A program made the translations under genes and the position numbers. DNA of 64,000 nt from Trebouxia sp. TZW2008 (Eukaryota; Chlorophyta; Trebouxiophyceae; Trebouxiales; Trebouxiaceae), in NCBI GenBank assembly GCA_002118135.1, contig BDIU01000225.1, positions 82,452 to 146,451 of the forward strand, written 5' to 3'. Positions 13,201 through 23,780 of this stretch are shown here, piece by piece (position 1 is the first letter of the stretch; the number at the start of each line of letters is the position of its first letter). The notes below the pieces were generated by a model. The model was not told the DNA's origin. It did not search any database and was given only the letters and a program-made list of their open reading frames with translations.

Positions 13201-16200
13201 TCAGCCATTTGGGCATGTCAAACGAGACTTATGTTGAGTTAGACTGGGAAGAGACACCCGTTATCATGAAGATGCCCTTTGCCACCTGGCATCTGTCTGC
13301 AGCCTGGGTGAGGCAGGCTCACAGGAAGGAGCCTCTAAGCCTGACTAGCTCGCACATTTGACGCAACTGCTCAACAAGCCGTATCTTGACTTGTCAGCTT
13401 AAAAGCACCCTCAATAGTTCTGCGCAGTGCAGGTTTCGGACACTCCACGCATTGCCACAAAGACGTCCTTTGCCACTCCAAGCCCTAGCCGCCGGCCTAG
13501 TGAGGCAGGCTTACAGGTAGTGGCCTCTCAGTCCAACAAGCTGATTTTGCCATCTGTGTATGCCACAAAGACAAAGTGAATTCATGACGAATTGATCAAA
13601 TCTGCTCACTGTAGGTCTGGGATACGCCACCCATTTCCATGAAGATGCCCTTTACCACTCCAAACCCTAGCCGCCGCCCCAGCGAAGCAGGCTCACAGGC
13701 AGTGGCTTCAGAGGCTGACAGGCCTGAGCACCCTTGGGGTTTGGTCCTGGGTCATTTTGCAACCGTAGCCCGCCATGACCCCAGACCTGAGGTAGCCACC
13801 CATCCCCTGCATTCTCTCAGATCTTGGGCATCCGCACAATTTGATATCTTTGCCATTATAGCCAGTGTTGGACCCCACTCTGCCTCAACACTCACCTCAA
13901 ATATGGTGCTCTTGATCACCAGCCCAATCTGGCAATGTTGGCTGGTGGTGGAGGAGACATTCAGCAGTGGCTGCCATACTGACACCTAGCAGATTGCCTT
14001 CTGTGGACCCTTGAGCTGCCTCTCTGAGCTACCTTTTGCAGCCTATGACTGATCAGCTTATGCCTTCAAACTTTAGGGCCATATCTGCAGCCTATGCAGA
14101 TTCTCTCACGCTGTAATGCAGGTAGCTGATGAAGCAGCTGCAGTGTTGATTGAAGTCATTCAGACCTTCAGCAGTGGCTGGAATAATGATACCTGGCACA
14201 TTGCTTTTTCTGGACCTTTGAGCTACCTCTTTGAGCTGCATTTTTGGCAACAATCCTAAAATCATTTGCTTATTCTGTCATATAGGTAGCTGATGTGGCA
14301 GCTGCAGCACTGATTGAGGTGGTCCAGACCTTCAGCAGTGGCTGGGACATTGACACTTGGCAGATTGTCTTTTCTGGACCCTTGAGCTATCATCTGGGAG
14401 CTAGATTATTGCAGCTTGTGACTAAATTTCCGGTGTGTAGGTAGCTGATGAGGCAGCTGCAGTGTTGATTGAAACCATCCAGACCTTCAGCAGTGGCTGG
14501 GACTCTGACACCTGGCAAATTGCCTTCTCTGGACCTTTGAGCTACCTCTTTGATTTGCCCAAATCACATTTGGCAGCAGATGAAGATGAAACAGCAGTGG
14601 TGAGCATTCTTTCTGTTGCTGTTGTTTTCAAAAATCATTTATATGTTTGCTTGTGTGTTTGGGTCACGATTTGACTCCTAGTCACATTGAGCTGGAGGTC
14701 AGGATGCCAGTGTCGAGTGTTATCCTTGCTGAAGCTTGTTTGTGGGCAAGTGGGTCTGATGTCGATTCCGAGATATATCTAGCAGAAACAGCAATGGTGA
14801 GAATTGTTGTTGGTGACTCTTTTGCATGTTGGCCTGTCTGATCAGGTCTCAGATCAATGCATAGTCACACCTGGCGGCAGACAAAGACGGAACAGCAGTG
14901 GTGAGCTCCCTTGTTGCTGGTGGTTTGAGCTTTTTCCCTGTCTGTTTGATGTCATGTCTCGTTTGATGATAGAACGGCGTTGGCTCATAGCTTGCTTGTG
15001 CGCTGCTGGGCATAGTTGTGTGGGTGAGGGTGAATTGGTTTTGCTTGTTGTGCAAGATGTTGCACGCTCGACTTGATATGCTATGCCAAGCAACTCCTGT
15101 GTCCAATTCTGGGCATTGCCAAATTATCAACAAGACCTCAGTGACAGTGCCACTGATGTGCTTGACAAAGTCTGCTTGATTAAGCTGCCAAGATGGCTTG
15201 CTGCAAGCTTGAGGGTCTGAGGTCAATGCTGATGCTTGAGGTTTATGCTGTCAGAGCAAGACACTCTGTCACATACTGACTGCAAGAGCCCAAAGGATCA
15301 GCTTTGTCAGGGGAGCCTCAAGCGTGCTGCTGTCAATCTTGAGCAGCCCACTGTGCTGTTGCTCTCTGCATATGATGGAATGCCCAATTTGCATACAAGC
15401 CAAGCATGTACTGTGGCAAATAAGTAACAACTGCACATTTCATGACAGCATTACCACCTAGGCACAACTTACACTTCACTGCTGCTAGTTTGCAGATTTA
15501 CATTGTGCCCACCAACCCATGTCACCATGTGCACATGATGACACGCTTTGGAGGTTACTCGGAACTTTATCACGTGTTGACAATCAGTTTGTGTCCGTGC
15601 CAAGTGGATTTGTCAACCATTTTGTACAAGACCTTTGCCTGTACAGGTTGGCTGGAGTGTGGAGGGCTTGTTGCGCATGGAGCGGCAGGGCCGGGTGCAC
15701 CTGCCCTCCCTCTTCACCACACAGCTGGAGCAGTACAACACTGCTGGCTCAAGCTGCCTCAAGCAGGTAAGTTCGTATTTGTTGGCCTACATGAGTTTCA
15801 ATCAATGAGAGCTTCGCTTCTGTCTCATGATCCTGCCGCCCTCAGTCATCAGTTGAGTGGCTTGCAATGTTTCATGGTGTAACACGCATACACTGCAGGT
15901 GCTGCTCTGTCTAGTGGGCTACATTGTAGAATCAATTGATGAAAGTATGGCGCTGCTGGGAGTCATTCTCAGCCAGCAGCTGGTGCAGTCTGCCCCTGAC
16001 CAGCTTGATGACCAAGCGATGAGAGCTTGGCTTCTGTCTTGCGATCCTGTTGCCCTCAGTCATCAGTTGACTGTGGCTTGCAATGTTTCATGGTGTAATA
16101 TGCATACACTGCAGGTGCTGTCCTGCCTGATGGGCTACACATTGGAGTCTGATGATGGGGGCATGGCATCGTCGTCATTAAGTCTGTGCGCACTGCAGGT

Positions 16201-19200
16201 GCTATCCTATCCTGAGGGTTACACTGTGCAGTTTGATGACACTGCTGTGCTCTTCATACATTGAATGTCAACACGTTTCACGTGACATGGTATGCACTGC
16301 AGGTTCTGTCCTGTCTGGTTGGCTACGTTGTAGAGTCCAATGATGAGAGCATGGCGCTGCTGGGTGTCAGTCTCATGCAGCAGCTTGCACAGTCTGCAAT
16401 TGGCCAGCTTGATGACGAAGGCTGGCAACATGTAGTGGACGCTTTCCAGCAAGGTTGCAGCTTAGAGAGCCTGGCAAGTCTGTTGTCAAATCAGCAAAGC
16501 AGGTGAGCTGGTGACCACAGGTTGTATGATTGTTGTTTGCTTAGCAGTAGACCTTACATCTGGCAGTAGGAACATCCTCGTGCATATGGGTTTGTCATTA
16601 TGGCTTCCTTGGTCACTCTATATCGTCTGTGCACTCACCTGTCATGAAGTGCATTGCTGGTGCACAGATGCTCGTGTCTGATGCAAGGGTTCTAAAGAGG
16701 TTCAAAACATGAGTTTGGGTAGCCTGCCAAAATCTGACGCCCTGCGCTAATGCTGTTACACCTGCAGAGAATCACAACCCACTCGCATGCCTCTCTCCTC
16801 TTCTTGGTTCATCAGATTTGTTACTGAAGACTTTACTGTGGCAATGCAGGGGATCAATGGGGGGTCATGATATGATTTTCGGCAGCCCACCCTCTTCTCC
16901 ACCCTTACCCCCTCTTGTTCTCATGACCCTCTTCCTCCTCTTCTTCACTTGCTCCATCGATGACGCTTTTGACTGTGGCAAAGCAGGGCCATGACATGAT
17001 CCTAGGCAGTCTGCCCAAGTCTGATGCAGTGCGCTACCGCTGCCACACCATGCTGTCCCTGCAGAGAATCACAACCCACTTGCATGCCGTGCAGTTGCTC
17101 TACCTCTTCTTCTCCATCACTAAGGCTCATAATCCAAGGGGTTGACCGTGTCAATGCAGGAACACAAAGGAGGGTCATAGTATAATCCTGGGCAGTCTGC
17201 TCAAGTCTGATGCTCTGCGCTACCGCTGCAACACCATGCTGTCCCTGCAGAGAATCACAACCCGCTTGCATGCTGCGCAGTTACTCTACCTCTTCTTCTT
17301 CATCACTAAGGTTCATAATCCAACTCAATCCAAGGGGTTGACCGTGTCGATGCAGGAACACAAAGGAGGGTCATGATATGATCCTGGGCAGTCTGCCCAA
17401 GTCGGATGCCCTGCGCTACCGCTGCCACACCATTCTGTCCCTGCAGAGGATCATAGCCCGCTTACACGACAATGCAGCTGGCCAGATGCCACCACAAGCT
17501 CAGCTGCAACTGCTCACAGTGCTACAGGTGCTTTGCCTGTCTCTGCTGTAATGTTGTCTCCATTCATGCTGTTCAGTGCAAACACGTGCAAGCCTCCAAG
17601 ATGCCACGTAGAGCTCAGCTGCAGCTGTTGACAGTGCTGCAGATGCAGTCTCTCAGCCTTTGCACTTGTCTCTGCCTGCCTTTTGACAGTTGTCCCGCAT
17701 TGCTGCTGTAGCCCCAGCTGCTAATGCTGACAGTGCTGCGCGTGCTCTGCCTGTCTCTCAATTTGCCTGTCTCTCGACTTGCGTGCCTCTTGAGTTGCCT
17801 GTCTCTTGCCTTCACTGTCTCCCAAGTTGCAGCTGGGCTGTAACAAAATCTGCTGGGCCCCTGACAGTAATGGTGATGAATCTATACTCATGACCGTCTC
17901 TCATGTGCAATGAAGTTGTACTGCATTTTGACACATCACGCTGATGAATGGTGCACTGCCTGATGCCTGCTGACCTGGATGCTAGATGTGTGAGACACAA
18001 GGTTTGTCTTGCCAGGCTGGCGCTTTCTGGGCATCCTGAGCATCATGGTCTGGGCATTACATAATGGTGTTATTTGCTCCTTTTCCATGCTGGTTGGTAC
18101 AAAATGGAGTAACCTGCATGGCTGCATCAGGATGGGCAGATTTTAAGCAGCCATGCAATCATTGTCATGCACACACAGTGCAAAGTCCCAACTGTTGTGC
18201 TGTCACCCATGCAAATTGCATGAGCAGCAAGCGTCAAGGTCAGGCCTGTGATCTACTGTTGCAGGACTCAGTGCAAATTGCTGCAAGCTTCAGCTACGAC
18301 CCCAGTAGCAGAGCACAAGCCGAAAAGCGCCTATTGCACAGCTTTGATGAAGACCTAACATCAGTCTTGCCAGTGCATGCTGTCTGACGTCCTACGTTTA
18401 CATGCATGCATTATGGGCAGCAGATTGCAAGGTCACGCCTGTGATACATTTGGTTGCTGCAGGACTCAGTGCAAGACGCTGCAAGCTTCAACTACAACCC
18501 CAGCAGCAGAGCACAAGCTCAGAAATGCCTGTTGCACAGCTTTGATGAAGACCCCACTTCAGTCTTGCCAGCGCAAGCTGTGATTGAGCTCTCAGAGGGG
18601 ATACAGCATGACCCTGTGCAGTCTGGCATGGGTGCACAGCCTTCCGGACAGACACAGCACACAGAGGCTGCGTCTAAGGCAGATGTTGCTGATCACCGAC
18701 GTGAACAAGCTCCAGAGCGACAGGAAGAGCTGCCAACTTCAACAACAGCATCTGTTGATCAACCCCAAGAAGGACTGTCACAAGCAGGCCAAGAAACTGG
18801 TGATACTGACCATTCACTCAGCGCACATGATGAGCCAGAGTCAGCAACTCAGGACTCAACCGCTGAGTCAATTCCAGTGAGTTCCAGTGCAGCAGCATTG
18901 GCCTCGACCCCCGACACAGCAGCTGCACCTGCTGCCCCAGCTGTGGCGCACCCAGAGTCTGCAGCTGCCAAGAGTCACAACCCACAGCCACAGAAAGAGC
19001 TGCTAGACAGTGCAATGGACATCCGGCCTGCTGAATCAGATCACATCGCTGATCAGCCTGAGACGATTGAAGATGGGACTGTGAGTGATGCCGCGACTTT
19101 AGCGGCAAGCCATGCGATTGCGGCCAATGGGGTGCAAGAGAGGGGTGTCAGGACTGCTGCGGCAGCTGCTGCAGCGGCGCTTGCGCCAGAAGTTGACGCT

Positions 19201-21063
19201 GTTATGTGGCCGGCGTTGATGCGACAGGAGGCTGAAGGGGGAGTGCTGCTTATAGAAGCCCTGAAGCGCAGCTTACAGTCAGGTGGGGCCTGCTGCTCAC
19301 TTCGGCCTTCATGTCGTGCTCATCAGAGCGATATGTCGTAAAGGTGCTAGATGCAACAATAATAAGAATGGTTACACTCTCTAGCAAAAGTGCTAGGTGT
19401 GTGTGGTTGTAACGGCTTAACAGTTCTATCCCTTAGAGAGTGGGATAAGGGATAGAGAGTGGTCATGAGATCACACCCAGGCATGTGCCAGTTAGCATGT
19501 AAATCCAAGATGAGCCAGCGGAATGATGACAGACGCAGCTTTGAGTGCAATCTAATGCCTCATGGCGTTACGATGATTGACTTTGGCCTTCATCCTTTTG
19601 TTGTGCAACGATCAGTTTGAGCCGTCCCGCTGTCTCATTCTGTTCTGTTCTGTTCTGTTTTGTCCTATTCTGCTGCATTGCAATTTGTTTCACTGCAGAC
19701 GATCACCAGGTGGCAGCAGCTTTCCAGCAGCACATGCTGCAGCTTTGTCGACGGGGCATACACAGAGCATTGCATTTGACTAAGCCGTTTCATTTCTACT
19801 TTTGTCTCTTGCATTTTTATTCATGTCCCGTTCCTTTCCAGATCCTTGCAGGTCATTTCCTTTTCACTGCAGGCGATGCCGAAGTGGCAGAAGCAGCCCA
19901 GCAGCGCTTGCTGCAGTTGTGCTGGCAGGTCATCACCAGAGCTGCTCAAGAGACCTGACATCACTTCGTCCCAGTTTTATATTCTTGTCATTTTTTTTGT
20001 TTCATTTTGTATGAGTTCATTTGCAGGTGATGCAGAGGTGGCAGAAGCAGCCCAGCAGCGCTTGCTGCAAGTGTGTCGACAGGTCATCAGCAGAGCAGCT
20101 TTGGACACTTGGCACAGCACTACTGCTCACCATGAGCACACTGGCCACCCACACCATGTCACAGATGGCACATCCTGGGAGCAGGTGGGCTCACTTACAA
20201 AGCACCTTCAGCATTACTGATCATTGTCACGCTTGCTAGTGAAGATGCATGGCTCTGCCTTGTGCATGCCAAAACAAGCACTCTGCATCGCCTGTTTACT
20301 ATTTGCTGGTGTCACCATGTTACAAATGGCACATCCTGGGAACAGGTGGGCTCAGTGAGGCAGTGCACAACCTGCTTGTATGTTGCTACAATCATTGACA
20401 ACAAGATTGCTGCACAGCACGTCGTAGATGGCACATGCTGGGAACAGATGGGTCTAACGATACACTCAAAGCTATTGATTTTGGCTTTGTTTCATGAAGC
20501 TTGTAAGAGCATCATGATCAGCTTGTGAACTGTCTTTGTTTTGCGACAGTCATTTATCGTGAGATTGCAGCATGCTCTGATCCCAGCTTGACACAGCTTG
20601 TGGCATTCCACCTGAACTGTTTTGTGCGATTACTTGACAGCTTATTAGGATGCGTAAGGACTGTGTCTGCACGCACCTTTTGTGCGACAACAATGCATGG
20701 CACAGAGGCACCCAACTGGCACTGGAATGAATGTTTGCTCTCTGCACTTTGCACATTGCCGTGCTGCTTGGAATACCAAAACCTTGCACACTTGTTAGGT
20801 GATTCTGTAAACAGCAGCATACGCTTTTGATGCAGCAACATGACAACATTGGTGTGCCTGTGCAGGCCATCAGGGCACCCTTGGTGGTTGCTGTGCTAGA
20901 GAGCTACTACAGTATCCATAATGCGGCCTGGACAAACGAGCTGCAGGCGATCTTCCCTCACCTAGCAAAGCTTGTCTGTAGTGTGCAACCAACAGTGCGC
21001 AAGGCTTTAGGCCAGCTGATGCGAGCGAATTTGCCGTATGCTCTGGAGGTCATACCAACCTGA
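1106..21063 (+). CDS. BIG-type Sec7 ARF guanine-nucleotide exchange factor (partial, N-terminus outside window)
   Basis: Activates ARF GTPases at Golgi/endosome membranes by GDP-GTP exchange. Predicted exons: 1106-1202, 2636-2832, 3103-3311, 4004-4154, 4991-5094, 5562-5787, 6444-6597, 6977-7170, 8255-8392, 9852-10006, 10698-11041, 12239-12495, 13615-13791, 14441-14599, 15647-15766, 16303-16502, 17356-17527, 18463-19282, 20027-20184, 20866-21063. Phases join throughout, giving about 1409 aa. The first two exons are the Sec7 core: [12 protein letters not shown] holds the catalytic glutamate and MLNTDAHNP is the second Sec7 motif. Later exons match BIG C-terminal HDS regions ([44 protein letters not shown]). 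The 820-nt exon adds a low-complexity acidic/Ala-rich insert. The donor at 11041 is GC rather than GT. Many exons are flanked by degenerate tandem copies of their own edges. The DCB/HUS half must lie to the left. Confidence 0.9.
1938..2832 (+). repeat. five tandem copies of the catalytic Sec7 exon
   Basis: Copies start near 1938, 2112, 2291, 2469 and 2636, a period of about 170-180 bp. Each has TTTGCAG (or a relic) followed by GCGAGGCACAGAAGATAGAC-like exon sequence. Copies 1 and 2 are frameshifted. Copies 3 and 4 stay open but run into intron without a donor. Only the last continues through MLNTDAHNP to a donor at 2833. Confidence 0.85.
3737..4154 (+). repeat. three tandem copies of an ARF-GEF exon
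   Basis: Copies near 3737, 3872 and 4004, spaced about 133 bp, share [22 protein letters not shown] coding. Only the third extends to [10 protein letters not shown] and a GT donor. The second carries a good AG acceptor. Confidence 0.8.
5330..6130 (+). repeat. degenerate copies flanking the 5562-5787 exon
   Basis: Upstream (about 5330-5500) are broken copies of the exon start (GAxGxESVTES...LAQAAG). Downstream (about 6040-6130) is a copy of its end (LAMGP...LLGSGW...LSALEAL). The intact exon lies between. Confidence 0.7.
6683..7715 (+). repeat. two-sided ladder around the 6977-7170 exon
   Basis: Acceptor-side copies (GTGCAG then CCAACCCACATGCC) start near 6689 and 6836, before the intact exon at 6977. 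Donor-side copies of the exon end (TGGCAGGGCATTGGCTC...) recur downstream near 7250, 7400, 7485, 7615 and 7690, some with a GTAAGTCA-type donor. Confidence 0.8.
8961..9195. repeat. 21-bp minisatellite, about 11 units
   Basis: Direct repeats of a 21-bp unit built on CTTACGGTACGCC lie in the ARF-GEF intron between 8392 and 9852. Because 21 is a multiple of three, the array is open on both strands. On the plus strand it would read as heptads of the form (A/T)YGTPxL, on the minus strand as RKPxxAY-type heptads. No splice site or family similarity supports translation. Confidence 0.9.
10140..10620 (+). repeat. exon-edge copies between the exons at 9852 and 10698
   Basis: About 10140-10180 and 10250-10340 hold copies of the end of the 9852-10006 exon ([11 protein letters not shown]...DLPR with a GT). 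About 10522-10590 is a degenerate copy of the start of the 10698 exon. Donor-side copies thus follow the first exon and an acceptor-side copy precedes the next. Confidence 0.75.
11579..12960 (+). repeat. two-sided ladder around the 12239-12495 exon
   Basis: Copies of the exon's 5' half (CTGCAG then GGAGGAGCATCCTGGAAGTG) start near 11585, 11797, 12021 and 12239. Copies of its 3' half (GGCATTGTGACTGCTGTGGC...CAGTCAGAT then AAGGTCAG) lie near 12375 (intact), 12532, 12685 and 12838. Only the central exon joins both halves. Spacing is about 220 bp on the acceptor side and 155 bp on the donor side. Confidence 0.9.
13100..13791 (+). repeat. degenerate copies upstream of the 13615 exon
   Basis: Relics near 13110, 13245 and 13430 repeat the [19 protein letters not shown] coding before the intact exon at 13615. 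The 13430 copy retains a GCAG acceptor and a CAG|GTAGTG donor, the others do not. Confidence 0.75.
13930..14905 (+). repeat. two-sided ladder around the 14441-14599 exon
   Basis: Acceptor-side copies (GTAGCTGATGAGGCAGCTGC; TTCAGCAGTGGCTGG) occur near 13945, 14122, 14286 and 14441 (intact). Donor-side copies of the exon end (GCAGA...GAAACAGCAATGGTGAG) occur near 14780 and 14870. Confidence 0.85.
15898..16502 (+). repeat. four tandem copies of an ARF-GEF exon start
   Basis: Copies at 15898, 16114, 16199 and 16303 all start CTGCAG then GTGCTGTCCTG and encode VLxCLxGYxVESxDExMA. Only the last continues to a donor at 16503. Confidence 0.85.
16690..17740 (+). repeat. two-sided ladder around the 17356-17527 exon
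   Basis: Acceptor-side copies (ATGATCCTGGGCAGTCTGCCC; CGCTGCCACACCATGCTGTC) appear near 16700, 16870, 16985, 17160 and 17356 (intact). Donor-side copies of the exon end (AGCTCAGCTGCAGCTG...ACAGTGCTGCAG) follow near 17600 and 17705. Confidence 0.85.
18257..18590 (+). repeat. two copies of the start of the 820-nt exon
   Basis: A copy at about 18264 (GACTCAGTGCAAATTGCTGC) precedes the intact start at 18463 (GACTCAGTGCAAGACGCTGC). Each follows a TGCTGCAG or TTGCAG acceptor. The upstream copy stops soon after the homology ends. Confidence 0.8.
19690..20440 (+). repeat. two-sided ladder around the 20027-20184 exon
   Basis: Acceptor-side copies near 19698 and 19873 encode [19 protein letters not shown] sequence. 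Donor-side copies of TGGCACATCCTGGGAACAG with GTGGG follow near 20325 and 20430. Confidence 0.8.
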
Positions 21064-21680
21064 GACAGCTTTTGCAGCAGACCTTGCGTGTATTTTTTTT
21101 GGGTTGCATGGCAACTTGACCACGCAAAATGATGCAACGCAGTTTGGAACCAGTCAAATTGGCTTTCTGAACCCAAATGTGCTGTTTATGTGTCACCATC
21201 ATCAGCTTGAAGATAGCTGAGAAACCCTCAACATCCCCATGCATGCATGCAAATGCATTAAGCGTATCAGCACACGCAGAGCAGGAGAGCACGCCAAAAT
21301 CAACTTACAATGGCTGCAATGAGCACTTCAGGGCAGGCCAGCATTATACAACAGCTCCAGGGCTACCTCATCATCAAAATTGACACACAAAAATTTTTCG
21401 TGCAAAATTGTCATATTCATCAGACAGCTATTGTACATGTCAAGAAACTATCATTATCAAGTATCAGCTACATCTACAAAATTGAGTGGACAACTGCCAC
21501 AAAAACAGCATCCAGGGCGGGCAGAACAGATGGTTGTTGCGTCAAAATTGAGGGACAGGGCTGAAGCCTGTCAAAAACCCGAGCCTCAGCGCCCAGGGCT
21601 GCTGAATCTGGGGGAGATTCTGACTGTTCTGAAGGAGAAAGCTTCTGATTGCACCTGGCAAGTCTGCCTCCAGTTCAGAG
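21064..21680. other. convergent intergenic stretch
   Basis: 3' flanks of the ARF-GEF (+) and the small membrane-protein gene (-). An open frame at 21380-21712 (+) overlaps the second exon of the minus-strand gene and shows no family motif. I see no structured RNA. Confidence 0.4.
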
Positions 21681-21984
21681 TCACTGGCTGCTTGCATCGC
21701 CGGCACCGATAGTACTTCTTTTGAAGCTGTATGCTACAGGGGCACTTGGAGTACCTGGAGGCCAGTATTGTTCAGATCATAAGCTGAGTGATTCAAGAAC
21801 TTAGCAGCTGCGTGATAGGTTTGCTTATTGGCCTCTCAGGCTTACCTAGAGTGGCGCTTTTTGCGTCCGACAACGGGTTTGTGCCGTGATTGAGGGTATA
21901 AAAGAATCCAAACGCAACGCTACTAGGTACCAAGACTTTTGCGATAGCTGTGTGCTTCCGAAGCAAGAGATCTGCAAGCCCCAT
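21681..21984 (-). CDS. small single-pass membrane protein, 70 aa, unrecognised
   Basis: Two exons, 21984-21846 and 21754-21681, join in phase (GTAAGC donor, CTCCAG acceptor) to give ATG...TGA of 71 codons. The N-terminus MGLADLLLRKHTA is amphipathic and basic. It is followed by a hydrophobic segment of about 18 residues (VLVPSSVAFGFFYTLNHG) and a Ser/Ala-rich tail. Size, topology and basic start resemble small accessory subunits of organellar membrane complexes, but I do not recognise the family and that is only an analogy. The gene is convergent with the ARF-GEF. Confidence 0.5.
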
Positions 21985-23780
21985 CGGTCCTAGTGATTCG
22001 AAGAGTGCGAGGCGGTCAGCCTTGAATTTGAATTGCAACCTTGGTGTCACCGAGATGCGCCCGGGGGAAGCTCAGGCGCGCTTTAACAGCTGCGCGGGGC
22101 CTCGAAGATTAACAACGCTGTCTGCGATTGTATCGTCTGTCAGATATGCTTCAGAATCCTGATCGAGAATCCCGCCAGGTGTCCATACGGCAGACAGAGC
22201 TTGGCTGCATGTGTAGATTTTGCACTCTCAGTGCGATTTCACCGCAAGCCTGCTCGCGTGATGTTCCGCTGCATCAGTTGCGCGTCAAGCCTGCGATGGT
22301 CATGTGCACGCTGCTTTAGGATATTGCTGGACCTATGTGTGACCAGCCAAAAAGTCTGACTGACGGTCATGCTCATAAAGGTCATCCAGCAATGAATATA
22401 GTGACCACAACAGGTACCTGAGCAGGTACAGAGCATGCCATTGCACCGATACGGGCAGAGTCGTGTCATGCAGAGGCAGTTGGCTAAATGCATAACAGTG
22501 AAGGCGCAATATGTCACACAAACTCAGCATGACACTGCATTTGACATTACGGATCACCATGAATCATCAGTTGCTGTTTTTCAAGAGAAATGTCATTGAC
22601 AACCTGACCCTCACAGCTTGTTAGGTGTGAAATATATATATATATATATAATTCCAAAATTCCTCAAGCACTGCACAATGACTCACGACCATGATGCACA
22701 CAATCAACACCAAAACGAAAATGATTGTCAGAAGCACTCTAAGATGGTGCACCTAACACACTGACAGTGGACAAGAGACAGAAGAGCCTTCTCAGGCCTA
22801 ACGACGACGTACTGCAGTGGTCCAACTTGCGTACAGCAAACACATGGTCAGTCAGAGCACCCTGCGTTCATGTGGAGTGCTCAACATGTCAAGCCAGTAC
22901 AAGTCAAACCTCAGCTTGCATCAAACACATGGCAAGCTGTGCGACTCATAAGGAGTCATCAGCATTGTAGGTGTAACATGCTACTTCTGCATCCTCCCAA
23001 ACCCAAAACCAGAATGCCAAACCCTGTTGGCCATGTTTTGGGACGCTTTGGTCATGCAATACGTCAGCCTGGCAATGCCTCTTCACCTGCCCACGATCAG
23101 TCTGATAGCCTGATGCTCCCGACAGCGGTCTGCTGCACATGTAGGCTGTGCCATCATTTGAGCAATCTACATCGCAGTTTGAGAACATGGGTGTCAAGGT
23201 CATTTCCCATGAACAGCAGGTCAGACACACAGGACCATGGACAGTTGCAATTCTGCAGGTATGAAAGCACAGAGACACTGCTGCTTGAGTACATCAGAAC
23301 AGGGTGTGAAGTCACCATTGCTAAAGGTCACAGTCAAAGATTCTGTCAAAGCAAACAAACTTGTTGTAATTTAGCCCATGTGCAGAAAAAGTTGGTGGTT
23401 GCAGCCTGACGTGCATGCGATATCCGCTTCCTGACGCTCAACAGCCATCTTGCATCAGCAGCAACTTGCAGCATGACAGGAATTCATGCAACTGCTAGTG
23501 CACAAGACTGTTGACAGATTTGGACATTTGATTTCACAGTAGCAAGTCCTTTCATGTCAGTTGCAGATTGCTTCTGTGATGCCTCCAGCACAGCTTTGCT
23601 TGGAGACGTATGAAAATGGTCTATTGCGAACAGGCCTCACAACTGTACAATGTGATGAAAAAAGTAATCAGTGAGTGAGTGATTGGGTCAATGAATGAGT
23701 GAGCAAGTGAGTGAGTGGATGAGCAAGTGAGCTAACGAACAGACAAAAGACTCGATGATTACTTGAGTAGTAGACAGCAC
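21985..23780. other. intergenic/3'-flank region with simple repeats
   Basis: Upstream of the small gene the DNA is locally GC-rich (about 22000-22300), a plausible promoter. An (AT)n tract lies at about 22629-22650, and GAGT-rich simple sequence at about 23668-23740 follows the last recognised exon of the first F-box-like gene. Its C-terminal exons may lie here, but I cannot place any. Confidence 0.4.

Noticed and set aside
20552..20651. Extra ARF-GEF exon ([19 protein letters not shown])
   Set aside because: It looks coding, but its acceptor phase does not fit the 20184 donor and it would introduce a stop. The 20184 to 20866 join is already in phase and fits the family.
22946..23409. Protein-coding gene on either strand
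   Set aside because: Open frames on both strands are Cys/His-rich from TGCA-rich DNA, have no motif, and do not match the paralogue's C-terminal region.
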